Below the pieces are notes generated by a model. It was not told the DNA's origin and made no database searches. It saw only the letters and a list, made by a program, of their open reading frames with translations. Of a stretch of 64,000 bases of DNA, positions 9,248 through 17,576 are shown in pieces. Position 1 is the first letter of the stretch. Each line of letters starts with the position of its first letter. Position numbers and translations under genes: made by a program. Source of the DNA: Bog-756 sp963841885 (lineage in GTDB: Bacteria; Actinomycetota; Acidimicrobiia; Acidimicrobiales; RAAP-2); NCBI GenBank assembly GCA_963841885.1, contig CAWJEK010000018.1:62001-126000 (forward strand). The letters run 5' to 3'.

Positions 9248-10308
9248 CGGTCTCCTCCGGCCGCCCAGGCGGCCCGACCCTTGGCGCCGGACCGTCCCAC
9301 CACCATGGCGTCACCGAAGGACAGGAACCGGTACCCGCGGTCGAGGGCGGTGGCGTACAGCTCGCGCCACACCGGTCCGCAGAACGCCTCGACGAGCAGC
9401 AGCAGGCTGGAACGGGGCAGGTGGAAGTTGGTCACCAGCACGTCCACCACCCGGAAGCGGAAGTCCCCGTGGATGTAGAGGTCGGTCCGCCCGGACAGCG
9501 CCCCGGTGGCCGCCGCCGACTCGAGGGCCCGGACGGCGGTGGTGCCGACCGCCACCACCCGCTCGGCGTCGGCGCAGGCGGCGACGGTGGCCTCGGGCAC
9601 GGTGTACCGCTCGGTGTGGATCACATGCTCCTCGGCCGTGGCCGCCGTCACCGGCCGGAAGGTGTCGAGGCCGATGGCCAGATCCACCCGCGCCAGTCGG
9701 GCGCCGGCCGCCCGGCAGGCGTCGAGCAGTTCCGGCGTGAAGTGCAGTCCGGCGGTGGGCGCCGCCGACGAGCGGTCGGCCAGGCCGTGGTCGACCGAGT
9801 ACACGGTCTGGTACCGCTCCGGGTCGGCGAGCTCGTGCTCGATGTAGGGCGGGAGCGGCATGGAGCCGGCCCGGACCACCACATCGGGGTCGACGAGGCG
9901 CACCCGTCGGGTGCCCGCCCCCTCGGGGTCGTCGTCGAGGGCGTCCCCCACCACCACCACGGTCTCGGTGCCACCGGGCTCCACGAGTTCCGTACCCGGG
10001 GCCAGCCGTCGGCCCGGACGCACCAGCGCCTCCCACCCGTCGCCGTCGCCGCACGGTTCGATCAGGAGGACCTCGGCCCGACCGCCGCTGGTCTTGGCCA
10101 ACGTCAGGCGGGCGGGAAGCACGCGGGACTCGTTGACGACCAGCACGTCGCCGGGTCGCAGCAGACCCGGCAGGTCGGCAACCGTCGCCCCCTCGGGTAC
10201 GGGTCCGTCGACGACCCCCGGACCCACGAGGAGGCGCGCCGCGCTGCGCGGCTCCGCCGGCTGCTGGGCGATCGCCTCGGCGGGGAGTCCGTAGTCGTAG
10301 GCGTCCAT
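9244..10308 (-). CDS. queA: S-adenosylmethionine:tRNA ribosyltransferase-isomerase
   Basis: Transfers and isomerises the ribosyl part of SAM onto preQ1 in tRNA, giving epoxyqueuosine. The start at 10308 (MDAYDYGLPAEAIAQQPAE) gives 354 residues, normal for the family. Conserved parts include LRPGDVLVVNESRVLPAR, the ALDDDPEGAGTRRVRLVD region and HFTPELLDACRAAGARLARVDLAIGLDTFRPV. An in-frame GTG 18 nt upstream is possible but has a poorly spaced ribosome site. The gene is followed by tgt with an ATGA-type overlap. Confidence 0.93.
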   Translation of the reverse strand: MDAYDYGLPAEAIAQQPAEPRSAARLLVGPGVVDGPVPEGATVADLPGLLRPGDVLVVNESRVLPARLTLAKTSGGRAEVLLIEPCGDGDGWEALVRPGRRLAPGTELVEPGGTETVVVVGDALDDDPEGAGTRRVRLVDPDVVVRAGSMPLPPYIEHELADPERYQTVYSVDHGLADRSSAAPTAGLHFTPELLDACRAAGARLARVDLAIGLDTFRPVTAATAEEHVIHTERYTVPEATVAACADAERVVAVGTTAVRALESAAATGALSGRTDLYIHGDFRFRVVDVLVTNFHLPRSSLLLLVEAFCGPVWRELYATALDRGYRFLSFGDAMVVGRSGAKGRAAWAAGGDR

Positions 10309-10383
10309 CGGGGTGGCGGGCGACACGCTCCCATGGTGGCAGACGGCGCGACCGTCACCGCCCGGGCGGTGGCCCACCGTGGA

Positions 10384-11457
10384 TCAGAGCAGGGTCGACT
10401 CGACCGGGTGGAGCCCGAGATGACTCCAGGCCCGGGGACCGGCCATCCGGCCCCGGGCGGTCCGCTGCAGGAGCCCCTGCTGCAACAGATACGGCTCGTA
10501 GGCGTCCTCGATGGTGTCCGGCTCCTCGCCGATGCACTGGGCCAGCGTGGTGAGGCCGACCGGTCGCCCCGAGAAGCGGGTACAGAGCACATCGAGGATG
10601 GCCCGGTCGACCTTGTCGAGACCGAGCTCGTCGACGCCGAACACGTTCAGCCCGGCGACCGCCGCGTCGGACGTGATCGTCCCTTCGGCCCGTACCTCGA
10701 CGAAGTCCCGCACCCGACGCAGGAGGCGGTTGGCGATGCGGGGGGTCCCCCGTGACCGTTCGGCGATCCGGCGCGCCCCTTCGGGGTCGATGGGCACACC
10801 GAGGATCCCGGCGGACCGGAGCACGATGGCCTCGAGCTCCGTCGGGTCGTAGAGGTCGAGCCGGCCTACGAACCCGAACCGGTCCCGCAGGGGCCCGGCC
10901 ACCAGCCCCGTTCGCGTGGTGGCCCCGACCAGGGTGAACCGGGGCAGGTCGAGTCGGATACTGCGCGCCGTCGGTCCCTTGCCGATCAGGATGTCCAGCT
11001 GGAAGTCCTCCATGGCCGGGTACAGGATCTCCTCGACGGCCCGGTGCATCCGGTGGATCTCGTCGATGAAGAGGACGTCGCCCTCCTGCAGGTCGGTGAG
11101 GAGGGCAGCCAGATCGCCGGCCCGGACCAGCACCGGCCCGGACGTGATCCGCAACCCGACACCCAGTTCGGCCGCCACGATCCCGGCCAGTGACGTCTTC
11201 CCCAGGCCCGGCGGCCCCGCGAAGAGCAGGTGGTCGGCGGGCTGGTCGCGCTTGAGGGCGGCCTCGATCACGATGCGCAGGTGCTCGGTCAGCTGGCCCT
11301 GGCCGACGAACTCGCCCAGGGTGCGGGGGCGCAGTCCCGCCTCGTCGGCCTCCTCGGCCGGGGCGGCCACCGGGTCCACGGGCCGCGACGGCTCCCGCTC
11401 GACGCCGGCGTCCACGTCACCGTGCGCCAGCACCTCTCTCCGGGCCTCGGGCGTCAC
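10384..11457 (-). CDS. ruvB: Holliday junction branch-migration helicase RuvB
   Basis: Hexameric AAA+ motor that drives branch migration with RuvA. The 357-residue protein contains LRPRTLGEFVGQ at the N-terminus, Walker A GPPGLGKTSLA, Walker B LFIDEIHRM, the sensor segment LVGATTRTG and the C-terminal winged helix (GRPVGLTTLAQCIGEEPDTIEDAYEPYLLQQGLL). It starts with GTG overlapping the ruvA stop by 4 nt. A 75-nt spacer separates it from queA. Confidence 0.96.
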   Translation of the reverse strand: MTPEARREVLAHGDVDAGVEREPSRPVDPVAAPAEEADEAGLRPRTLGEFVGQGQLTEHLRIVIEAALKRDQPADHLLFAGPPGLGKTSLAGIVAAELGVGLRITSGPVLVRAGDLAALLTDLQEGDVLFIDEIHRMHRAVEEILYPAMEDFQLDILIGKGPTARSIRLDLPRFTLVGATTRTGLVAGPLRDRFGFVGRLDLYDPTELEAIVLRSAGILGVPIDPEGARRIAERSRGTPRIANRLLRRVRDFVEVRAEGTITSDAAVAGLNVFGVDELGLDKVDRAILDVLCTRFSGRPVGLTTLAQCIGEEPDTIEDAYEPYLLQQGLLQRTARGRMAGPRAWSHLGLHPVESTLL

Positions 11458-12047
11458 CGGTTACGGACCAGCTCGCGCAATGCCCCGCGGACGATCTCCT
11501 CGACCGGGGCGTCGCCGCCCACGGCCTCGAGGGCCCCGGCGATCTCGTCGGGGGCGTAGCCGAGTTCGACCAGGGCGGCCCGGGCCTCGCCCCGCGCCGT
11601 GCCGGGGGTGCCGGCGGGCGTCGCCGTGCCATCCAGTTCCGGCAGGTCGAGGCGGGCCTTCAGCTCCAGCAGGAGCCGCGCCGCGGTCTTCTTCCCGACC
11701 CCGGGCACCAGACACAGGGTGGCCACGTCGTCCTCGAGCACCGCTGTCGACAGGGCGGCGGGTGACAGGGCGGACAGGATGGCCAGGGCCAGCGAGGGGC
11801 CGACGCCGTGGGCACCCAGCAGCGCCTCGAAACAGCGGCGCTCGTCGGCGTGGGCGAAGCCGTAGAGCACGATGGCGTCCTCGCGCACGTGGGTGTGGAC
11901 GTGGAGGAAGACCTCACCCCCGGTGGTGCCGAGTCCGGCCAGCGTGGAGGTCGGCACCGATACGCGGTAGCCCACCCCACCGACCTCGACGACGACCTCG
12001 CCGGTGGACGGGCGGTCGAGCAGCGTCCCACGCAGGGAACCGATCAC
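11454..12047 (-). CDS. ruvA: Holliday junction branch-migration protein RuvA
   Basis: Tetrameric junction-binding partner of RuvB. The 197-residue protein begins VIGSLRGTLLDRPSTGEVVVEVGGVGYRV (OB fold), then has helix-hairpin-helix motifs (GVGPSLALAILSAL and LVPGVGKKTAARLLLELK) and the C-terminal RuvB-binding domain (LVELGYAPDEIAGAL). Its GTG start has a good AGGAGGT ribosome site 6 nt upstream, so it can be translated separately even though the preceding ruvC frame has no stop before it. Confidence 0.94.
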   Translation of the reverse strand: MIGSLRGTLLDRPSTGEVVVEVGGVGYRVSVPTSTLAGLGTTGGEVFLHVHTHVREDAIVLYGFAHADERRCFEALLGAHGVGPSLALAILSALSPAALSTAVLEDDVATLCLVPGVGKKTAARLLLELKARLDLPELDGTATPAGTPGTARGEARAALVELGYAPDEIAGALEAVGGDAPVEEIVRGALRELVRNR

Positions 12048-12563
12048 GGTGCGACCTCCTCGACGGCGGAGGCCGCGGGCCACGGCCCGCCGCAGGCGTT
12101 GGGATGTGAGGTGACAGGCGGCCAGGGCCAGGGCGTCGGCCACGTCCGGAGGCCGGGGTGGCTCGGTCAGGCCGAGCATGTGGGCGACCATGCGCTGGAC
12201 CTGCTCCTTGGTGGCGGAGCCGTAGCCCACCACGGCCTGCTTCACCTCGTTGGCCGTGTACTGGGCGACCTCGCAACCCGACTCGGCGGCGGCCACCAGG
12301 GCCACGCCGGCGGCCTGACCGGTGGCCATGGCGGTGCGGGCGTTCACCTGGAAGAAGACCCTCTCCACGACGACCGCCTCGGGACGGAACTCGGCCACCA
12401 GGGCCCGCAGTTCCTCCGACAGGGTCCTCAGCCGCTCGGGCAGCGGGGTGGTGGGCGCCGACGAGATCACCCCACCGGCCACGGCGGCCAGGCCACCGTC
12501 CCGGCGGGTGACGACGCCGTAGCCGCAGCGCGACAGGCCCGGGTCGATACCGAGGACGAACAT
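12048..12563 (-). CDS. ruvC: Holliday junction endonuclease RuvC, no stop before ruvA
   Basis: Dimeric nuclease that resolves Holliday junctions. It has GIDPGLSRCGYG (first catalytic Asp), AVVVERVFFQVNARTA (Glu) and PPDVADALALAACH (C-terminal acidic pair). 172 residues are read before the ruvA GTG, matching the usual RuvC length, yet the frame continues straight into ruvA as a 369-residue open reading. In the neighbouring frame a TGA at 12044-12046 would give the standard 4-nt overlap with ruvA. Either ruvC and ruvA are truly joined in frame or one base is wrong near the end of ruvC. Confidence 0.9.
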
Positions 12564-12570
12564 GCGTTCG

Positions 12571-12576
12571 ATGGTA
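12571..12576 (-). promoter_or_regulatory. -10 box of a probable leaderless ruvC transcript
   Basis: TACCAT matches TANNNT and lies 7 nt before the ruvC ATG. No Shine-Dalgarno sequence is seen in those 7 nt (CGAACGC). Confidence 0.45.
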
Positions 12577-12629
12577 TCCGCATCGGACGACCGGTGGGGT
12601 GATCCCCGGACCGGGCGCCGCCGACCGGA

Positions 12630-13379
12630 TCAGCCGTCGTAGGCCGCCATGACGGCGTCGGGGATGTCGAAGTTGGCGTACACGTTCTGCACGTCGTCGT
12701 GGTCGTCGAGGGCCTCGATGAGCCGCAGGACCTTCTTGGCCTCGCTCTCGGTCGCCACCTCCACCGTCGAGGTGGCGACCATGGTGAGCTCGGCGCCCCC
12801 GGGCTCGAGACCGGCCTCCTCGAGGGCCGTCCGCACCGACATCAGGTCGGCCGGGTCGCTGGTCACCACCCACCGCTCACCCTCGTCCGAGAGGTCCTCG
12901 CCCCCGGCCTCCATGGCCACCTCGAGGACCCGCTCCTCGTCCTGGGTGCGCGGTACCGGCACCATGCCCTTGCGCTCGAACTGCCAGCTCACCGCGCCGG
13001 GCTCGGCCATGGATCCGCCGTTCTTCGAGAAGAGGTTGCGGATTTCGGCACCGGTGCGGTTGCGGTTGTCGGTCAGGCACTCCACGATCACGGCCACCCC
13101 GTCGGGCGCATACCCCTCGTAGGAGATCGATTCGTAGCGCACCCCTTCGAGCTCGCCCGATCCCCGCTTGATGGCCCGGTCGATGGTGTCGATCGGCACG
13201 GAGGCATCACGGGCCTTGGTGTACATGGTCCGGAGGCTGGCGTTGGCGGTCATGTCACTGCCGCCTTCGCGGGCGGCCACCTCGATCTGGCGGATGAGCT
13301 TGGCGAACACCTTGGCCCGGGCCGCGTCCTTGGCGCCCTTCTGGTGCTTGGTGGTGGCCCACTTGGAGTGTCCCGACAT
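12630..13379 (-). CDS. yebC: YebC/PmpR family regulatory or translation-associated protein
   Basis: A conserved 249-residue protein starting MSGHSKWATTKHQKGAKDAARAK, the family hallmark, with the later YEGYAPDGVAVIVECLTDNRNRT stretch. Family members have been described as DNA-binding regulators, and more recently as ribosome-associated factors that relieve stalling on proline-rich stretches. The sequence alone does not decide between these roles. It sits between pdxT (3 nt upstream) and ruvC, a neighbourhood shared with mycobacteria. Confidence 0.93.
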   Translation of the reverse strand: MSGHSKWATTKHQKGAKDAARAKVFAKLIRQIEVAAREGGSDMTANASLRTMYTKARDASVPIDTIDRAIKRGSGELEGVRYESISYEGYAPDGVAVIVECLTDNRNRTGAEIRNLFSKNGGSMAEPGAVSWQFERKGMVPVPRTQDEERVLEVAMEAGGEDLSDEGERWVVTSDPADLMSVRTALEEAGLEPGGAELTMVATSTVEVATESEAKKVLRLIEALDDHDDVQNVYANFDIPDAVMAAYDG

Positions 13380-13382
13380 GCG

Positions 13383-13985
13383 TTAGCGCCTCTCCTCTTT
13401 CGTCATCTCCACGAACAGCCGATGCAGCCTACGGTCGTCCGTCAGCTCCGGATGGAACGCGGCCACCAGCACCGGGCCCTGGCGACAGACCACCGGTCGT
13501 GCGGGGTCGCCCCCGGCCCCCGGAAGCGTAGCCAGGACCTCGACGTCGGGACCCGCCGTCTCCACCACCGGCGCCCGGATGAAGACGGCGTGCAGGGGCG
13601 GCTCCCCTGGTCCGGCCACCTCGACCGACCCCTCGAACGAGGCGACCTGGCGTCCATAGCCGTTGCGCCGGACGGCGAGGTCGATCACCCCGAAGTTGAC
13701 CTGGTCGTCGCGGCCGTCGAGCACGCTCGTGGCCAGCAGGATCATGCCGGCGCACGTCCCGAAGGCGGGCAGTCCGCCCGTCAGGGCCTCCCCCAGCGGG
13801 CCGGTGAGGCCCGAGGATCCGAGCAGCAGCGACAGCGTCGTCGATTCCCCGCCGGGCACGACCAGCCCGGCCAGTCCCTCCAGGTCGGGCGGGCGGCGCA
13901 CCTCCCGCACTGGTTCACCGAGCCGGGCGAACGCCGAGGCGTGCTCGCGCACGTCGCCCTGGAGGGCCAGGATCCCGATCGTCAC
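13383..13985 (-). CDS. pdxT: Pyridoxal 5'-phosphate synthase glutaminase subunit PdxT
   Basis: Releases ammonia from glutamine and passes it to PdxS for pyridoxal phosphate synthesis. The 200-residue class I glutaminase has GILALQGDVREH at the start, the oxyanion motif VVPGGEST, the nucleophile cysteine in FGTCAGMILLA, and the His/Glu pair in AAFHPEL. It lies 33 nt downstream of pdxS, forming the DXP-independent vitamin B6 pathway. Confidence 0.95.
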   Translation of the reverse strand: MTIGILALQGDVREHASAFARLGEPVREVRRPPDLEGLAGLVVPGGESTTLSLLLGSSGLTGPLGEALTGGLPAFGTCAGMILLATSVLDGRDDQVNFGVIDLAVRRNGYGRQVASFEGSVEVAGPGEPPLHAVFIRAPVVETAGPDVEVLATLPGAGGDPARPVVCRQGPVLVAAFHPELTDDRRLHRLFVEMTKEERR

Positions 13986-14018
13986 CCGTGGGCCCCGGTG
14001 CGCGGCCCGGCGCCCCGG

Positions 14019-14918
14019 CTACCAGCCACGATCGGCCAGGTGGACGCCGAGCGTCCCGATCTCCTGGCCCGCCATCGCATCGCCCAGACCGGTCGACACC
14101 TTGGCCACCAGATCCGCATCGGTGTAATGGGCCGTGGCCTCGACCACGGCGCGGGCCATGGCCGACGGGTTGGAGCTCTTGAAGATGCCCGAGCCCACGA
14201 ACACGGCCTCGGCACCGAGCTGCATGACCAGCGAGGCGTCGGCCGGCGTGGCGATGCCGCCGGCACAGAACAGCGGTACGGGCAGCCGCCCGGTGGTGGC
14301 GATCTCCTGGACCAGGCCGATCGGAGCGGCCAGTTCCTTGGCCCATCCGTAGAGCTCGGCGGAGTCGGCCTCGGTCACCCGGCGGATGTCACCCAGGATG
14401 GACCTCAGGTGGCGGACGGCCTCCACGATGTTGCCGGTGCCGGCCTCGCCCTTGGAGCGGATCATGGCCGCGCCCTCGGAGATCCGGCGCAGGGCCTCGC
14501 CCAGGTTGGTGGCGCCGCAGACGAAGGGCACGTCGAAGTTCCACTTGTCGATGTGGTGAGCCTCGTCGGCCGGGGTGAGCACTTCGCTCTCGTCGATGAA
14601 GTCCACCCCGAGCGCCGACAGCACCTGCGCCTCGGCGAAATGGCCGATGCGGGCCTTGGCCATCACCGGGATGGTCACAGCCGCCTTGATCCCCTCGATC
14701 AGGGCCGGATCGCTCATCCGGGCCACGCCGCCGTCCCTCCGGATGTCGGCGGGCACCCGCTCCAGGGCCATCACGGCCACCGCTCCGGCGTCCTCGGCCA
14801 CCTTGGCCTGGTCGGCATCGACCACGTCCATGATGACGCCGCCCCGGAGCATCTCGGCCAGCCCGCGCTTGACGGTGAAGGTGCCGGTCGAACGGTCGGT
14901 GGGGGTCGCGTCGGTCAT
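14019..14918 (-). CDS. pdxS: Pyridoxal 5'-phosphate synthase subunit PdxS
   Basis: Condenses ribose 5-phosphate, glyceraldehyde 3-phosphate and ammonia into pyridoxal 5'-phosphate. The 299-residue TIM-barrel protein shows KRGLAEMLRGGVIMDVV, ALERVPADIRRDGGVARMSDP and MAKARIGHFAEAQ, with the catalytic lysines in expected places, and GGIATPADASLVMQLGAEAVFVGSGIFKS in the phosphate-binding part. A TAGACT box 6 nt before the ATG suggests a leaderless transcript for the pdxS-pdxT(-yebC) unit. Confidence 0.96.
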   Translation of the reverse strand: MTDATPTDRSTGTFTVKRGLAEMLRGGVIMDVVDADQAKVAEDAGAVAVMALERVPADIRRDGGVARMSDPALIEGIKAAVTIPVMAKARIGHFAEAQVLSALGVDFIDESEVLTPADEAHHIDKWNFDVPFVCGATNLGEALRRISEGAAMIRSKGEAGTGNIVEAVRHLRSILGDIRRVTEADSAELYGWAKELAAPIGLVQEIATTGRLPVPLFCAGGIATPADASLVMQLGAEAVFVGSGIFKSSNPSAMARAVVEATAHYTDADLVAKVSTGLGDAMAGQEIGTLGVHLADRGW

Positions 14919-14924
14919 CCACCC

Positions 14925-14930
14925 AGTCTA
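14925..14930 (-). promoter_or_regulatory. -10 box of a probable leaderless pdxS transcript
   Basis: TAGACT fits TANNNT and ends 6 nt before the pdxS ATG. The -35 region is GC-rich without a TTGAC-like match. Confidence 0.5.
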
Positions 14931-15001
14931 GCTGTGACCCCGGCGGCCTCGGCTGACGGCCGCAGGGTGCCGGCCCCACCGGGAGCCGGACCACCGGACG
15001 C

Positions 15002-15032
15002 GCCGATGGCCGCCCGGAGGGCGGCCATCGGC
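15002..15032 (-). terminator. Strong hairpin downstream of yceI
   Basis: A perfect 14-bp inverted repeat (GCCGATGGCCGCCC and its complement) surrounds a 3-nt loop. It lies about 40 nt after the yceI stop and upstream of pdxS. There is no U-tract, as is common for high-G+C actinobacterial terminators. Confidence 0.65.
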
Positions 15033-15073
15033 ACGGCACCGACATCGGGACCCCGGGGCCCCGGACGCCGGGA

Positions 15074-15652
15074 TCAGGCCTGCAGGGTCGCCTCCACCTC
15101 GAGGTCGATATCCACCTTCTTGGAGACGACCAGGCCACCGGTCTCCAGGGCGGCGTTGAACGACACGCCGAAGTCGTCCCGGTTGATCGACGTCGTGGCG
15201 CTGAATCCGACCCGGTGGTTGCCGTAGGGGTCCTGGACGACGCCCTCGAGCGTGGCGTCCAACGTCACGGGCTTGGTGACGCCCCGGATGGTCAGGTCGC
15301 CGTCGACGTCCCACTCCGTGGCCGACTTCGGCCGGATCGCCGTGCTGGTGAACGTCCAGGTCGGGTGGTTCTCCACGTCGAAGAAGTCGTTGGTGCGGAG
15401 GTGGTTGTCGCGATTCTCGTCGTTGGTGTTGACGCTCACGGCCTGGATGGTCACCGAGATCTTCGAGGCGGTCGGGTCCTCGGCGAGCTCCAGCGTTCCG
15501 CTGAAGTCCTTGAACTCGCCCCGCACCTTCGACACGGCCATGTGGCGGACGGCGAAGCCGAGGCGGGTGTGGCTGACGTCGATGTCGTACGTGCCGACGG
15601 CGGGGTACTCCACCCCGTCTACGGTCCTGCTGGTTACTGTGCTCTCTGCCAT
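15074..15652 (-). CDS. YceI-family lipid-binding protein
   Basis: A 192-residue beta-barrel protein of the YceI/polyisoprenoid-binding type. Seen are GTYDIDVSHTRLGFAVRHMAVSKVRGEF, the typical strand pair NTNDENRDNHLRTNDFFDVENHP, the DGDLTIRGVTKPVTLDA segment and the final INRDDFGVSFN. No signal peptide is present, so it is probably cytoplasmic. The start has an AAGGAG ribosome site 6 nt upstream. It diverges from a marR gene across a 133-nt spacer with a clear promoter, suggesting direct MarR control (inference). Confidence 0.92.
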   Translation of the reverse strand: MAESTVTSRTVDGVEYPAVGTYDIDVSHTRLGFAVRHMAVSKVRGEFKDFSGTLELAEDPTASKISVTIQAVSVNTNDENRDNHLRTNDFFDVENHPTWTFTSTAIRPKSATEWDVDGDLTIRGVTKPVTLDATLEGVVQDPYGNHRVGFSATTSINRDDFGVSFNAALETGGLVVSKKVDIDLEVEATLQA

Positions 15653-15717
15653 GGTTGCTCCTTCGATCTCGGGTTGGTTGGGCGGTGGTTCCGGACCCCC
15701 TCGGGGCCCCGGAATGC

Positions 15718-15729
15718 TTGTCCGTACAA
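15718..15729. promoter_or_regulatory. Inverted repeat, candidate MarR operator
   Basis: TTGTCCGTACAA is a 4-4-4 inverted repeat adjoining the yceI -10 box. A bound dimer would block the yceI promoter. Confidence 0.45.
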
Positions 15730-15756
15730 CTATACCACATCTATTTGTGCTCGCAA
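15729..15756 (-). promoter_or_regulatory. yceI promoter
   Basis: On the minus strand TTGCGA (15756-15751) and TATAGT (15734-15729) are separated by 16 nt, one of the best sigma-70-like promoters in the window. It lies in an unusually AT-rich patch. Confidence 0.65.
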
Positions 15757-15773
15757 GTATCTCTCCCGATCGG

Positions 15774-15779
15774 TAGACT
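15774..15779 (+). promoter_or_regulatory. -10 box of a probable leaderless marR transcript
   Basis: TAGACT ends 6 nt before the marR ATG, the same box and spacing as at pdxS. Confidence 0.5.
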
Positions 15780-15785
15780 GGAGCC

Positions 15786-16310
15786 ATGGACACCATCCCG
15801 GGCCGCGACGGCGCCGACGAGCGGCTCACCACCGTGGGTCTGCTGTTCGAGTCGGCCGGCGGTCTCCGCCGCCTGTTCCACCGCCAGATCGAACTCTCGG
15901 GGGGACCGGTCAGCCAGTCCTTCGACATCCTGATCCGGCTCGCCCGCAGCGAGGGCGACGAACTCCGCATGAGCGAGCTGGCCGCCCAGGCCTCCCTCAC
16001 GCCGAGCGGCCTCACCCGGGCCGTCGACCGACTCCAGCAGCAGGGCCTGGTGGCCCGCCGATCCTGTCCCGACGACCGTCGTGGGTCCTTCGCCCACCTC
16101 ACGCCGGCCGGGCGGGATCTGATGGACCGGACCATCCCCGACCACGTGGCCACCGTCGCGCGGGTGCTCGACGAGGTCTTCACCCCCGAGGAGGAGGCCG
16201 AGCTCTCCGGCCTCCTGCGCCGCCTGCGCGATTACGTGCTCGAGCAGAACCTGGCCCAGGGGGTGCCCTGCGAGGCCGACGGGGCCGAGGGGCTCTGCCC
16301 GGGCGACTGA
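15786..16310 (+). CDS. MarR-family transcriptional regulator
   Basis: A 174-residue winged-helix repressor-type protein. The DNA-binding core is seen in FDILIRLARSEGDELRMSELAAQASLTPSGLTRAVDRLQQQGLVARRSCPDDRRGSFAHLTPAGRDLM, with the wing arginines in DDRR. MarR proteins usually bind palindromes as dimers and respond to small phenolic or lipophilic ligands. It diverges from yceI and probably controls both genes through the shared spacer. The ligand is unknown. Confidence 0.9.
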   Translation: MDTIPGRDGADERLTTVGLLFESAGGLRRLFHRQIELSGGPVSQSFDILIRLARSEGDELRMSELAAQASLTPSGLTRAVDRLQQQGLVARRSCPDDRRGSFAHLTPAGRDLMDRTIPDHVATVARVLDEVFTPEEEAELSGLLRRLRDYVLEQNLAQGVPCEADGAEGLCPGD

Positions 16311-16338
16311 CCGCTTTCCCGGTGGGCAGCCCGTTCCG

Positions 16339-17487
16339 TCAGAGCGAGAGCGCGGCGGCGCGTACCCGGGTGTCGTCGAGGTTCCCCTCCACCGACTCCT
16401 CCCCCGACGAGCCGGCCATCGGATCGACCCACAGCCACCGGGTGAGCGCCGCCGTACGGCCCGCGGCGGGCGGCCAACCGCCGGTGGACCGGGGGGCGGA
16501 CGCCATGGCCCCGAGCGCCGAGCCGATGCCGGTGGGATAGCGCACGATCAACGCCGCGCGTTGGTCCGCCGAGTACTCGCGGCCCCGGCCCACCAGGCCG
16601 TGCACCGTCTCGGCGCCGACGGCCGTGCCCCGGACCAGTGCCCAGGGGAGCGCCACCACGACCGCCACCGAGGACAGCACGGTGTCGTTGCGCTTGATGT
16701 GGACCAGTTCGTGGGCGAGGACGCCCTCCAGCTCCACCAGACCGAGCGATTCCTCCAGACCCCGGGTCACGACCAGGGTGGCCGTGCGCGGGTCGCGACC
16801 CAGGGCGACGGCGTTGGGCACGTCACTCTCCACGATGGCGATCGACGGGGGCTCCAGGCCCATGGTGGCGCACAGCCCGTCGACCAGGTTGTGCAGCCGC
16901 GGATGGTCGTCCTCGGTACTCGGCGTGGCGTGCAACGAGGCCAGCACGCGGCTCGGCGCCGTCGACCAGACCAGGCCGCTGACGCCGGCGGTCACCACCA
17001 CCAGGACGGCCACCGCCACCAGGGGCGCCCCGAGCAAGGCGACCACCACCGCGGCCACGACCCCGACGACGACGCCCGGAACCCCGCACAGCAGCAGCGC
17101 CTTACGTCGGTTGGCAGCCACGGCCGCCTCCTCCGCCAGGTCGGCACTCCGGTCGGCCCGCAACACCACCGGCGCGGCCACGATCTCCTCGGTGCGGTGG
17201 CCTCCACTGCGTGACGATCCCCCGGGGCGACCCTGCCCGGGGCGGTGGCCGGCTGGGACGCCGGTCGGCCGACGGGCGCGACCGACCGCCTCCCTGTCTC
17301 GGCTGGCCACCGGACCCCCTGCCACCGCCCTTGCCGCCCCCCTTGGAGGTGGACTGGCCCGACGGCCCCTTGCCGCTGCGGGCGGACGAGGATCCGGAGC
17401 CACTCCGGCCGCCGTTCCCTCCCCCACCCCGGCGTCGGCCCCCCGAGCCCCCGCCGGTGCGGTTGCCCGGGGCCGGGCCCTGGCCAC
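16339..17487 (-). CDS. M48-family (HtpX-like) membrane zinc metallopeptidase, N-terminus uncertain
   Basis: A membrane protease of the HtpX/Ste24 type. The reliable part begins near 17190 (HRTEEIVAAPVVLRADR). It has two hydrophobic segments (VVVGVVAAVVVALLGAPLVAV...), the zinc site AHELVHIKRND, a further hydrophobic segment and the third ligand region REYSADQRAALIVRYP. Upstream of 17190 the frame is proline/arginine-rich and unconvincing. A parallel frame starting at 17554 encodes a Gly/Ser/Arg-rich stretch that looks like a natural disordered N-terminus, so a frameshift near 17215 is possible. Usual roles are in membrane protein quality control. Confidence 0.75.
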   Translation of the reverse strand: MARARPRATAPAGARGADAGVGEGTAAGVAPDPRPPAAARGRRASPPPRGAARAVAGGPVASRDREAVGRARRPTGVPAGHRPGQGRPGGSSRSGGHRTEEIVAAPVVLRADRSADLAEEAAVAANRRKALLLCGVPGVVVGVVAAVVVALLGAPLVAVAVLVVVTAGVSGLVWSTAPSRVLASLHATPSTEDDHPRLHNLVDGLCATMGLEPPSIAIVESDVPNAVALGRDPRTATLVVTRGLEESLGLVELEGVLAHELVHIKRNDTVLSSVAVVVALPWALVRGTAVGAETVHGLVGRGREYSADQRAALIVRYPTGIGSALGAMASAPRSTGGWPPAAGRTAALTRWLWVDPMAGSSGEESVEGNLDDTRVRAAALSL

Positions 17488-17576
17488 CCGCCCGGTCGGG
17501 GGACTGGCCGCCCGCCGCGCCGGACGTTCCTGGTCGTTCGGGAGGAGTGGTCATCGTCCGAGCAGTGTACGACCGG

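Noticed and set aside
12699..15227. An 842-residue plus-strand open reading opposite yebC, pdxT and pdxS
   Set aside because: It is the complement of three strongly conserved minus-strand genes, and its His/Gly/Arg-rich sequence fits no family. Long antisense frames are expected at this G+C.
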